Origin: Chaenocephalus aceratus
Lineage: Eukaryota; Chordata; Actinopteri; Perciformes; Channichthyidae
Assembly (NCBI GenBank): GCA_023974075.1
Contig: CM043789.1
Span: forward strand, 41,335,592-41,399,591
Direction of reading: 5' to 3'
DNA length: 64,000 nucleotides
The notes below the pieces were generated by a model. It ran no database searches and was not told where the DNA came from. It was given only the letters and a program-made list of their open reading frames with translations. Below, piece by piece: positions 48,601 through 63,745 of the stretch (position 1 is its first letter; the number at the start of each line of letters is the position of its first letter). The position numbers and the translations under genes were made by a program.

Positions 48601-50625
48601 CATGTCAGAGTAGAGGATCAAAATAGAAATATGAACCTGATATGAGCGCAATAGGGCCCCTTTAAACTATTTTAGTTTCATGAAATAAAAACCAGCTTTT
48701 TGCGTTGGCATGATAATAACTGATGTCTCTCCGCTCAGGTGTGCCTCTTCCACTCCACCCTGCTGATGAAGAGTGCCTTCACAGACAGTCTGTTCAGCGC
48801 CGAAGACGAAGCCTTCCTGCTCCAGCGGCTGGTGGTCCTCTCCCAGCACCCGCTGCTGAGCCCCCCCGAGAAGCTCTTCTACATTGACTGCATCCTGAGC
48901 TTCCCCGAGAACCGGCCAATCGGGTGCGGCGACGACGCCCTCCCCGTGCTGCTGACCCCGCGGCTCGCCTCGGTCCTAGTGCCCACCGTGTTCAACGACA
49001 GCGCCACCTTGTTAGCCCGGCCTCCACCTGCTGTGTCTGGTCTACCTGGAGGAAGAGGATGAAGAGGAAGAAGAAGAGGGGAGGGGGTTGGGTTACCTCT
49101 ACGATCACCTGACCTCACTGCTGCGAATCGTGGATAATGGAGGCAGCCGGGAGATCGTGGTCACCTTCTTCAGAGCCGCCTTCCTCTTCCTCTCCTACTT
49201 CTTCCCCGTGGAGCGCTTCTCCCACGGCCTGATGGAAGAACTGTGTTCGCTCTACCTTCGTCACACCCACCTGGCGCCGCACTTCATCAATTTAGCCGAC
49301 CAAATCCAGGAGCTGCTGTCCGAGTCCAACTGGGCGACGGAGTTTTTGAAGGCCCTTCAAGGAGCCATCACTGACGCCGAACTCACCTCAAAAGACTTAA
49401 GCTGGCACCTCAAGATGTTAGCAAGAGTGGCGGAGGAAGGAGAAATCAAGCAGCAAGGCACCGTCAACTTCCTGTCCCACATCATCACTTCCTCGTCTCT
49501 GTGCGTGAAAGGCGACTGGCGCCTCGGGAACTTCCTCCTCGGGGTTTGCCGCCGCCTCCTGGTCCACCCGGGCCTCGACGCGCTACTCATCCCGCTGGCC
49601 GACGTCCTGCAGCATCTCGCCTGTCGCTACGGAGACACGGACATCCGGGACCACGCCCGCCTCTACTACACCCTGCTGACCACGCTGTCAAAGGACAAGC
49701 TGGCCGGGGTTTTGTCGCAGGGATACGGCGGAGGGCGGCGGCCCAGGCCAAGAAACGAACGTTTTCCTGCATCGTGGTGGAAAAGCGAAGGGTTGACCAG
49801 CTTGCTGACGGTCCACGGGCGAAGACAATATCCTAAAGCTGCTGGAGGAGCCACAAACTGAAACAGGAAGTGGACTAAACCAAAATGAGGATAACCCGAG
49901 AGGAAGCGTTCCGTAGCGCTTGAACAGTACAGAGCCCAGTTTGACGTCCCTGGCTTCGCCTCAGAAATCCCTCTCAACTACCAGCTGACTCACAGCGAAA
50001 GTGCCGACTCATGCTTCGATCAGCTCTTCAGTATTCGTCTCCACTTCAGCCTCACGGACGACCGCTACGAGCCGCTGGGAGACGTCAGCGTCCCGTGTGT
50101 GTTCAGAGAGAGGCCGCCGCCCAGCGTAAAGCTTAGGCTGAAACCCAGACGACCCCAACCCAACCTCCCTCCACGCCCAGCGCCATCTTCACCACCCAGG
50201 ACGGCCTTTCCGGCTCACAGAGCTACCGGACGTCCATGTAGCTTTCCAGCAGACCTTCCTGCCTCTTCCCGCCCCGAAACCTGGGGACGAGGCGGCAGAT
50301 TGAGCTTGTTCGATGGCTTGTGGGATGAGATGAGCCGCGAGGAGCCAACAGGAGGTGCTACCAGTCTGTTCTGCTGCCAGCTGCAGGAGGAGGCTCTGAA
50401 GACCCTGGTGGAGAAACACTTCCTCCCTACCTCGTATCAGATCAGTCGGATGAAGAGGAGATCAAAGTGCTCTTCTTCCTCCCGCCGCAGTCTCACCTGC
50501 TGATGAGGATCCGCTCGGAGGAAACCGTGCACTTTAACGTGGCCACAGATAACTGGCAGCTGCTGCCGCACATCAACTCCTATCTGCTGACTCTCACGTC
50601 CTCACAAGAAGACACGCACGCCTGA
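45106..50625 (+). CDS. ap5b1: AP-5 complex subunit beta-1, four exons, multiple frameshifts
   Basis: Large subunit of the AP-5 adaptor, which acts on late endosomes with SPG11/SPG15. Exons 45106-45243, 46629-47063, 47773-48121 and 48739-50625. Exons 1 and 2 are clean (46 and 145 codons; MSDIWTQRILSFSRSPSRF, ALRATACDCLREMEACCPGL). Exon 3 is 349 bp, one more than a multiple of three: an extra A in AAAA at 47826-47829 shifts it before the NGKDDSAVLSS stretch. Exon 4 keeps family features (SAEDEAFLLQRLV, DHARLYYTLLTTLSKDKLAG, SLFCCQLQEEALKTLVEKHF, and an end at LTLTSSQEDTHA) but in changing frames, with shifts near 49016, 49735, 49790, 49825, 49915, 50165-50300 and 50430. Start chosen at 45106; an upstream in-frame ATG at 45088 is possible. 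AATAAA at 50792. Confidence 0.88.
45282..45530. mobile_element. TTAA-type MITE fragment, unexpanded relative of the 42-kb copy
   Basis: Starts TTAAAGGTCACCTATTATGC, then carries a single ACATCAACATGTGTCCCCTC segment, the motif that is tandemly repeated at 42.4-43.1 kb. Truncated at the right. In ap5b1 intron 1. Confidence 0.75.
45619..45674. repeat. (CT)28 microsatellite
   Basis: Uninterrupted CT dinucleotides in ap5b1 intron 1. It is followed at 45799-45893 by a CGGGAGACTCCCGATTTC repeat shared with about 12.63 kb. Confidence 0.95.
45940..46296. mobile_element. hAT-like element, CAGTGCTTCTCAAAG family, inverted copy
   Basis: CAGTGTTTCTCAAACTTTTT at the left and TTTGAGAAGCACTG at the right, opposite in orientation to the copy at 5522. 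Flanking 8-mers do not match, so it is older or rearranged. Confidence 0.8.
47064..47771. repeat. Dispersed repeat forming all of ap5b1 intron 2, with a 37-bp array
   Basis: Intron 2 (47064-47772) is essentially one ACTTAAGTACA..GAGTAAAG repeat like 7837-8180. Within it, 47160-47545 holds about ten copies of a 37-bp unit, TACTTTCTACTTCTTACATG followed by TTGAACACAAATACCTG; the 7.9-kb relative has it once. Confidence 0.9.
48191..48665. mobile_element. TTAA-type MITE, unexpanded relative of the 57-bp array hosts
   Basis: Begins TTAAAGAGGCTCTATTCTGC and ends CAATAGGGCCCCTTTAA. Shares CCAATCAGAGCAGACTTGG, TTTCAGACAGAGGGTATG and GCACAGGCAGTATGAGG with the elements at 23.2 and 52.0 kb but has no tandem array. 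In ap5b1 intron 3. Confidence 0.8.
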
Positions 50626-50791
50626 CTGCTTACTAGCTTGATTTTATATCATTTTTTAAATAAGCTGATTTTTAACCAAATCATCACATTTTTGTCAGCG
50701 CTTTAATAACTCCAATTGTGCTTTGTAATAACATTACTGTAGACAGATGATTTAAAATAAAAATGATTGCACTTTTATTGTCTTGATCTGA

Positions 50792-50797
50792 AATAAA
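50792..50797 (+). other. ap5b1 polyadenylation signal AATAAA
   Basis: AATAAA 167 bp after the ap5b1 stop codon, in AT-rich downstream sequence. Confidence 0.6.
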
Positions 50798-50829
50798 GAA
50801 AATGTGTTTTATTTACTTAACAAACTGAG

Positions 50830-52000
50830 TGGTTGGCCGTCTATAAACAACACAAAATAGATACTTGTCTTGATGGGCCGCTCAGGGAATCACGTAACAG
50901 AAGTCATGGGTCCCTCTATGAAAGAACGCCATCCACAATAAAGCAGGCATTATTGTAAGAACCTGCAGTATAATGTTTGTCATTTATATCCTGTGTTTGA
51001 ATCTTATTCCTCTTGCGATTAATTAAACGTTTGGACCAAATAGTAAATAATTATCATCAGAGTTTCTTAAAGTCCAAGGCAATGTCTTTATGTCTTGTTT
51101 TGTCAGAGAAAAACTAAGATAACCTGCTTTAGTGTAATATAAAATTAGGAAGCGGCTAATGTCTAATAGTTGATTACATTATCTACCGTTCATCCGGAAC
51201 ATAATGACATAACTATGGCCCGTTCCCAAACCGCCCCCTACACCCTACCCCTCCGTTTGCGCGTTCACGCGGAGGGCCCGCCATATTAAGTGCTGTTCCA
51301 AACCAACGAGTGTGGAGCGGTGGGGAGGGGGAGTGGGCTATCAAGCCCTCAAACAGCGAGTCTGCATCGGAAACAAGCTGTTAAGTAGTTCAGCAAACAT
51401 CCACTGATAAACTGCGATGTTAACAACCTCAGGATCAGGCCCGGTTCCAGAACAAAATGACTAAGGGTGCATCTGAGATTAGAGAGGGTGCAGTGGTAAA
51501 GTGCTATTTTTATAAGTGGGGAGTGTACCTAACACCCTCTATGGGGGGTCCTCACCTCCTCTGGGGGGTCCGGGGGCATGCTCCCCCGGGAAGGTTTTTT
51601 TTTTAAATATTGAAGTTAAAAGCATCAATCTGGTGCACTTTGAGGAGCAACATTAAGAGATCTATGGATCTATGTGCTCTTTGCTTGATTATGGCTTCCC
51701 AGTCCCTTATCACGTAGCCTATAAGAGCATGGCGCCAGTTGTTGTAGCCAGTTGTGGTGAAGGCATCTGACTTACTTGAACCGAAATGTCTACATGCATA
51801 GCAGAAGATGGCATCTTTTTACATGAATATTCAGCCAATCTCTGTTTTGAAACTATGAGCTGCAAACTGAGCGCCTCACCCCACTGTACAGGCGAGGTTG
51901 GGTACTTTTTTAAATATACCTGGGCAGGCTCTGTTTTGCCGAGGTCCTCTGGCAACTTGCGCGCCGCCGAGGGGTGGCGGTGTTTGGGGTAACGAAGACT
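50830..52000. other. Intergenic region between ap5b1 and the C1orf50 homologue
   Basis: No gene recognised. About 51230-51370 is GC-rich (CCGTTCCCAAACCGCCCCCT), and 51440-51610 resembles a non-autonomous element with GGGGGGTCC / CTCCCCCGGGAAGG blocks. The remainder is unassigned. Confidence 0.4.
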
Positions 52001-52005
52001 CTGCG

Positions 52006-52869
52006 CTCTGTTTCAGACAGAGGATGAAAAGAGGTGCTGCAGCACAGGCAGTATGAGGACAATAAAGAGCTTTTTGAACATTTAAGCATGGAGGCATGTG
52101 GAGGAGAGCAGGAGAGGACTCTTTAAAGTAGAGACACTACACACTGATATACACCTGAACATCAGCAGGAGAGGACTCTTTAAAGTAGAGACACTACACA
52201 CTGATATACACCTGAACATCAGCAGGAGAGGACTATTTAAAGTAGAGACACTACATACTGATATACACCTGAACATCAGCAGGAGAGGACTCTTTAAAGT
52301 AGAGGACACTACATACTGATATACACCTGAACATCAGCAGGAGAGGACTCTTTAAAGTAGAGACACTACATACTGATATACACCTGAACATCAGCAGGAG
52401 AGGACTCTTTAAATTAGAGGACACTACATACTGATATACACCTGAACATCAGCAGGAGAGGACTCTTTAAAGAAGAGACACTACATACTGATATACACCT
52501 GAACATCAGCAGGAGAGGACTCTTTAAAGTAGAGACACTACATACTGATATACACCTGAACATCAGCAGGAGAGGACTCTTAAAGTAGAGACAATACGTA
52601 CTGATATACACCTGAACATCAGCAGGAGAGGACTCTTTAAAGTAGAGACACTACATACTGATATACACCTGAACATCAGCAGGAGAGGACTCTTTAAAGT
52701 AGAGATACTACATACTGATATACACCTGAACATCAGCAGGAGAGGACTCTTTAAAGTAGAGACACTACATACTGATATACACCTGAACATCAGCAGGAGA
52801 GGACTCTTTAAAGTAGAGACACTACATACTGATATACACCTGAAAATAAGCAGAACATGTCCTCTTTAA
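52006..52869. mobile_element. TTAA-type MITE remnant with second 57-bp array
   Basis: Starts within the family at CTGTTTCAGACAGAGGATGA, continues GTGCTGCAGCACAGGCAGTA, then about 13 copies of the 57-bp unit at 52109-52845. Ends GCAGAACATGTCCTCTTTAA, a diverged version of the family terminus. Some units carry single-base indels (AGAGGACACTAC), so frames break. Confidence 0.8.
52109..52845. repeat. 57-bp minisatellite, about 13 copies
   Basis: Same unit as 24013-25278 (AGGACTCTTTAAAGTAGAGA..CTGAACATCAGCAGGAG). Two indel variants are shared by neighbouring units, suggesting local duplication after mutation. Confidence 0.96.
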
Positions 52870-53077
52870 AACTTTATTTGATAACAGAGGTCCTGTCAGT
52901 GTAGCCCAATTTCATATTTCGGAAAAAAAAAAAGTTGTAGTAATGCATCGGGACTTAAGTCAGGTGTGAAGGTAACAGAAAGACTAAAAGGGAGTTCCAA
53001 TCCAAGCCTGTTCACAGGTATTGCCATTAAGACTAGTTAGCATGGTCCGTGTGTCCTTTAAAGGTCCCGTCCTTTAT

Positions 53078-57389
<4,312 letters not shown>

Positions 57390-58203
57390 GATGTTGTCTT
57401 CTTACAGTTTCTATACAACAAACTCCTCTGTCAAGTGTTTTATAAGATATCTCTTCTCTTTCCACATGGAGGTTTTGTAACCAGCTAATATTTGACCAAA
57501 AACACCGGAGGCTTCACGGGATCTTAAATATCCGCCCCTTTTTTGCATGTTATGGTAGTCCAAATGTATGCCTGAACAAAATGCTTCAAATTCAAACCTT
57601 TATTTTAGTTTTTTCACTATTATAAATTCCTATTTTAAAGTATCCTACATGTGTAGATCAAAATTATATCAAATGTTGTGCTATTTTGTATAATATATCA
57701 TCATTTTACTTTAATTTATCTTCAGGAATATCAAAACCAGCCCAGCCTCGCCACAGAACATCTAAAATAAGAGAAGATACGTCTCTGTTGAAAAACCAAA
57801 CAAGCAGGTATCGATCTATCGGCGTAAAATTAACTAAAACAGTCGCTGTGTTACATTTGTTTGATCTACAACTTCACACCTTGCATCAAATAACGTATTA
57901 AAAGGATGTTCTCCACATAAGGCCTTCACTCTTGTTGTCTTGGGTTTACTGCTATTTGGTTTCCCCCAAGATCCTTTGCGTGCACTGAAATTACACAAGT
58001 TATTTTGTAGAATGTAGTAGATGTTGTTTTCCTGAATATTTCTTATATGTATTTCATTTGTGGATTACGACAGGGTGTGCAATATTGTCCTGGTGTAGTG
58101 GTGGGGGAATATTGAGATACTTTACTAGTGAAAATAAATATCACACTATTTTTACACTTGGCAACAGCTATCATTCACCCTTTTTTGGGAACACACACGC
58201 ACG

Positions 58204-58257
<54 letters not shown>

Positions 58258-58304
58258 ACACACCACACACACACACACACACTCACTCACTCACTCTCTC
58301 TCAC

Positions 58305-58335
<31 letters not shown>

Positions 58336-58947
58336 CTTCTTCTTCTTCTTCTTTTCTTCTTCTTCTAGTTACTGACAACACGTGTTATGCTTAAATTAGG
58401 TGATGCAGTTCTGTTCTACTGATGTAGGCAGTATTTTTCTTTTTAAAAAGTATGTCAAATGAGCGTATAAACAGCATTGAAGGAGTTTAAATGTATTTGT
58501 GGGTGATAAAAACATAAAAGTAATTTTAATTCAAAATAATTCAGAAGTAATACTGTGAAAAAAGCCCATTTTGAAAACTGAGTTTACTTTTACTTTTCTT
58601 ACTTTAAGTAAATGTAGCCTACCTGATAATAGTCCTACTGCTGTACTTCTACTCTAGTATCATTTTCACATCAGGACTTTCAATTGTAATTGTATTTAAC
58701 TATTGCAAGCCTACTTTTCTGCAAGAGTCCTACCCTAGTAAATACAGGCAATTGTTTTAAATTGCACTATTATTATTATGTTGTTTGGGGGATGAGGGGG
58801 TGGTGGTGGTGGTGGGGGGCTCAACTTCTCAAAACCCCGCCCCAGAAAGTTTTCTCCATTGGAGCAAAGTTTCCCCTCCTCTCTGCCGGCTGTCCTCTCT
58901 CTTCTCCCGGCTGCTGTCCCGTTGCAGAGCCCGGTACCTTCACCGCC
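57390..58947. promoter_or_regulatory. Divergent C1orf50 homologue/p3h1 promoter region
   Basis: 1.56 kb between divergent start codons. Near p3h1 there is a GC-box-like CCCCGCCCC near 58836 and an inverted CCAAT (CATTGG) near 58857. A CA/CTT microsatellite sits at 58196-58365 and an AGTA-type dispersed repeat at about 58590-58710. No gene seen. Confidence 0.5.
58196..58365. repeat. (CA)n and (CTT)n compound microsatellite
   Basis: CA dinucleotides at about 58196-58282, a short CACT/CTCT bridge, then CTT trinucleotides at 58307-58365. Long frames through it are artefacts. Confidence 0.95.
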
Positions 58948-61646
58948 ATGGATCCCCGTTACGCATCGCTTTTCCTCTGCGTCTTTATCCCCCTGTGCGC
59001 CTCGCACCTCCGGCTCGATCAGCCACCTGGTTCTGGAGCCTTATGACTTCCTCCTTCGACACTGCGGTGGATGCCTACAATAAGGGGGACTGGCTGACGG
59101 TCATCCTGAACATGGAGAAGGCGCTGCGCAACAAAGCGACTCTCCGCAGTGTGAAGGCGCAGTGCCGGATCAACTGCGCAAACCAGACCGTGTTTGGTGA
59201 CTTCCCTGTCCGGATCCGAGGTGCAATCCCCGGGGCCGGATCTGTGGACGATCTGGGCTTCTTCCAGAAAATCCTGAAACGGGCTTAACTGTGTGTATTC
59301 TTGCGAGAGTGAGAAACTGGGGTCTCGTACTATGCATCTGGTGACTGCAGACGTGGAGCTGGAGTTCACCAAAAGAAACCCCCCTATAACTACCTGCAGG
59401 TCGCCTACTTTAAGGTGAGGATCTGAGCCACAGAGCTGCGGTTGGAGCTGCAATCAGTGCAAATGCATCACACATAACGGATATAAGTGACATGTGGAAG
59501 CCCATACATATGCCTGCCGAGAACACAGTCAAAACAATAGTTTGACTTTTAATGTAAGCTTTGATTTAGAGCTTATATAGAGTTGGACACTTTAAATACC
59601 CCCTTCCCCCCAAACCAAGACTCCATGCCACGTCTTAATGTGGAGTCTGAGCAAGTCTGACGTTAGGACGTAGCTTTTTGGGATATCCCAGCGGTTTTTA
59701 ACAGGCCTGTCGTGCTGCTTTCAAATGCTGCTGTGGTAAAATCATAATGACCAAAAGCAGAAAAGAGTGTTTACTAATGCTTTGTTGGCACATTTGGACC
59801 ATACACTTCCAGTGAATGCTAGTCGTGTGCTACTAAAATAGAATGTTTTTGTCAAGGAAGCTCTGCTGTATTTAGGCAAAAAATACTATTCTCACTACCA
59901 AACATGAAAGCAGGCAACATACCCAAAAAGAGATGGTGACATTATTTTTAACGCGGCAGATCTCAAACACAACCAGTGTGTGTCATCATTAAAACTTAAA
60001 AAGGCACCTAAATATATTTCCTATACTATTTAGGTCCAAATGTTGTAAAAGGAAACACAAAACAATATAGTATAGTTGGTTTTCTTCAACCGAGCTAGAT
60101 GTAACTTTCAAAACTCTGATAATAACACGGTCGTGAAACCTCCTGTTTACCGTCTCATCCGGTTGATGGCAGTGCACTGGTCACTGAGCTGACCATGCTT
60201 ATTCACTGTTGGTTTTAAATCACATACCTTTGAAATGACAGCCATGAGGCGTGGTTGCTGTGATTATATATAAAAGGAAATATGTGTTTACAATTCCAGC
60301 ATGGCGTAGTTGGAGGTCAATATAACCAAAGCAGCACTTAAAGGAATATTCCACCCAAAAACACTTATTTCTTTCAGATCAATATGCTGGATAAAGCGGT
60401 GGCAGCTGCTCACACGTTCTTCGTGGCCAACCCGGATCACGTGGAGATGAAACAGAACCTGGAGTATTACAAGATGATGGCCGGAGTCACGCAGGAGGAC
60501 TTCAAAGACCTGGAGGCCAGACCGCATATGGTGAGGACAAAGTTAACTAACACCTGAGGAGAGAAAGGCCTCAAGAGCAGGATATAGGGACTGGTTGTAT
60601 TGTTTATTCATGCTGCTCACATTTCTGTGATTATTGGTTTGGTATATTTCAGTAACATGTGGTCGCATGGTCCTTATTTCTACTGTCGCATGGCTGTGGG
60701 TGCTGCTTCAGGCCAACATGACTTTTTTTTAACTATACACGTTCTTTTAGGCCTATGGATCAAAGCTGTAAAGGAATGTGAAACATATTGGACATGAAAG
60801 TACGGCTGGGTAATACATGATATTATATACATTTTGTGATTTAGATATCATCCTAAATGTTCGTAACATCGCATAAATGTATTTGTATTTCTGGTTTTGA
60901 AGGCTGCATTACAGTGAAGTGATTTTCTGAACTCACTGTTCAAGCTGTAATGCGTGTACACGGTCCAGATTACTCATTATATTCATAAGCATTTCATATT
61001 GTTTGTGAACAATTCGTAGATGCATACATTGTCAATACTACAATATTGACCCAATAATGATATCAGAGAGAGAAAAACTCCCTCTGGAGGGAACACAGGG
61101 ATTTTAGGCTCTGCAGACCATTTACATGCACTAAAAACCTGAATCACACACTAGAGGAAAGGAAAACCCCCTAAAAGCAAGTTAGGGCCCCTCTAATAAC
61201 CTGCTGTGCACTTTGTTATTATTACATAAGAAAATACACTTTTATATGTCGTAGCAACAGAACTGTCACACAGCCCCCCCTCTGCATTGACCAGAATCCA
61301 CTTCCTGTCCCCTCAGGCCCAGTTCCTGCTGGGGAAGAGTTACTACAGCGACGACTCTTTCGGCCTGGCGGCGGATCACTTCGAGGTGGCCGTAGACGAG
61401 TACTTCACTGCCGATAAGGAGTGCAGAGTGCTGTGCGAGGGGACGTACAACTACGACGGATACAACTACATGGAGTACAGCGCCGACCTGTTCCAGACCA
61501 TGACAGGTGAGACTGTCAATCCCTGTGTGGTGAGCAGGTTTAAAGAGTAACAGATTGCACGTAATACAAGTAATCCGATTACATTACTTTTATATTGTGA
61601 TACTCAAATTTGGTTAGTGATAACATTTTTTTACAGGTATCTAGTA

Positions 61647-61708
<62 letters not shown>

Positions 61709-63158
61709 AGACCACTACATGCAGGTGCTGAACTGTAAGCAGAACTGTGCCGTAGAGCTGGCCTCGACGGCTGGAAAGCTCAAACCCTTTGAGGACTTCC
61801 TGGCGGCGCATTTCAACTACCTGCAGTTCTCCTACTACAACAGTGAGTCCAACACATCGATTGTACGGTCCAGCAGAATTGAAGTCTTGTACTGAGGAAA
61901 CTGTCTTTATCAAATGTCCTTCACTGTAATACAAGTGGGATTAAAGCCTACATCTGTGGAGGTTTTCTTTGATTAAGCATATGGCAAGAGATCAAATCAA
62001 ATCAAATCAAGTTTATTTATAAAGCACATTTTAAAACAACTTTCGGTCGCGCCAAAGTGCTGTACATGAATAAAAAATATACGGAACATATTGCAATTTG
62101 TAGCATTTAAATTAAAAACAACAAATATAAAGGCAGACACAGTTAAAATACAAAATGAAAAATGTCATGCTCTGCTCACTTTTAAAAGGCCAGAGAGAAA
62201 AAGTGTGTTTTTAGAGAGGATTTAAAAGCCCCTAGTGTCTGGGCCGACCTCACAGGTAAGGGCAGAGTGTTCCAGAGCCTGGGACCAGCTGCTGCGAAGG
62301 CTCGGTGCCCTCTAGTTTTTAGCCTGGTTTTCGGCACTACCAGCAGCATTTGGTCGGCAGACCTTAGAGATAGTTGTTGTTAGATAGGGCGACTGTGGCT
62401 GCGAGGGAGGGCGGTCGTCTTTCAACCAGAAGGTTGTGGGTTCGATCCCAGCCCATGCAGTCAACATGTCGATGTATCCTTGAGCAAGGTACTTAACCCT
62501 GAGTTGCTCCCGATGGCCAACGGTGTGTGAATGTGTATGAATGTTAGTGCATGTCCTAACATACACTGCTCAGTATGAATGGGTGAAGGACATGTCGGCA
62601 TGTAAAGCGCTTTGAGGGGTCTTAAAGCGCTATATAAGTACAGTCCATTTACCATTTAATTATGTCACAGACCCTTTGGCTGCATTTGTCTTTATTGAAT
62701 TGACTAACAATGCCAGAGGGAGACAAACATTTTTTTCGCCTTCATCTTTGTTAAAACTATATGCTATACATGGTCTTCAATATCAATCAAACTAGTGAGC
62801 CCTTTTAACGTTAAGTCATTGCACCAAGCAAAGAAATGACCATACCAGCCAATCAGCATGTCGCATTTGAACAAGAAAGAAGGTGGAAGTAGGTCGGTAA
62901 TCATCAGGGTAAAGCGCATTGGAAACCCCACTAGGACCCCTTTATTCAGAGAGCATATCTGTAGTGTAGAATAACAGTTTTAAAACCTAACCCTCTTCCT
63001 CTTGTGTCCTCTCTCCAGGTGAGAAGTACGAGAAAGCCATCGAGTGTGCTAAGACCTTCCTGTTGTTCAACCCTGAGGACGCGGTGATGAAGCAGAACCT
63101 GGCGTATTACTCTGCTGTGCTGGGAGACGACAAGGCGGAACCCTTATCAGCCCGACAG
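58948..63158 (+). CDS. p3h1: Prolyl 3-hydroxylase 1 (leprecan), 5' part, exon 1 with frameshifts
   Basis: ER collagen-modifying enzyme that works in a complex with CRTAP and cyclophilin B. Only the N-terminal TPR-like helical region is in the window; the 2-oxoglutarate dioxygenase domain lies beyond the right edge. Exon 1 58948-59414; exon 2 60378-60530; exon 3 61317-61506; exon 4 61711-61842; exon 5 63019-63158; exons 2-5 join in phase. The ATG at 58948 opens a signal peptide (YASLFLCVFIPLCAS). Landmarks: FDTAVDAYNKGDWLTVILNM, DKAVAAAHTFFVANP, NYDGYNYMEYSADLFQ, VLNCKQNCAVELAS, NPEDAVMKQNLAYY. Exon 1 changes frame several times (about 59005, an extra C near 59053, an extra T near 59285, a C-run at 59379-59384), so no single frame spans it. 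CRTAP and P3H2/3 are related but fit less well. Confidence 0.88.
61649..61707. repeat. (TG)29 tract at the p3h1 exon 4 acceptor
   Basis: TG dinucleotides run directly into the CAG acceptor of exon 4 (exon begins 61711), in the position of the polypyrimidine tract. Confidence 0.95.
61988..62365 (-). repeat. L2-like LINE 3' fragment
   Basis: Read on the minus strand it encodes AAAGPRLWNTLPLPVRSAQT and GAFKSSLKTHF, the C-terminal motif of L2-type ORF2, followed by a GTACAGCACTTTGG tail and an (AAATC)n-like end. In p3h1 intron 4, abutting the SINE. Confidence 0.65.
62368..62657 (+). repeat. tRNA-derived SINE with L2-like tail
   Basis: The tRNA-like head has an A-box-like TGGCTGCGAGGG and a B box GGTTCGATCCC (62439-62449). 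The body runs CAAGGTACTTAACCCTGAGT, and the tail TGTAAAGCGCTTTGAGGGGT and GCGCTATATAAGTACA resembles L2-type tails. In p3h1 intron 4. Confidence 0.7.
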
Positions 63159-63635
63159 GTACAGTCCGTCTCCCTCACACTGTGTTTCAGACAGTCCCGA
63201 ATCACATTGTGAGTGCCGTTATTTTCGGCGTGGTCCATAATGGCTGTCATTAAATGAGCCCACATGACGTGAGGTGAGAGGGAAATTGCCTCCGAATGTA
63301 CTGAAGGGTACTAAAGAGACGAAAGCCAGTGATGGTGCTTTTTAAAGACACAATGAGATAGAGTTTAACTGCCCCATGCATTATTACAGCATTGAGAGCG
63401 GCTTAATAGAGTTGCTGATCAATACCAGGGTTTTATGTGAAGAAAGATGTAACCCAATAATATAAAAGAGGCGATTACTACCCACACAGACAGGGCACGT
63501 CACCAAGGAATGTGTGACGCCTATGAAGCGATGACATTTCTAACCCTAACCCTGAGGAGCAATACAATTATATAAAGTGAAACAAAGGCCCCAAAATATA
63601 ATGTTTGAGTCCCTGCGGCAGTCGAGGCCAAAATA

Positions 63636-63745
63636 ATAATCAATCTTTATTTATTTATATAGCACATTTAAAAAAAACCTCAGTTGACCAAAGTGCTGTA
63701 CAAGCAATACATACAATATAAAAGAACACAATGGGAGTAAAATAA
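63636..63745 (-). repeat. L2-like 3' tail
   Basis: AATCTTTATTTATTTATATA, GCACATTTAAAAAA, then CCAAAGTGCTGTACAAGCAA: the L2/SINE tail in minus orientation, close to the one at 61988. In the p3h1 intron after exon 5. Confidence 0.5.
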
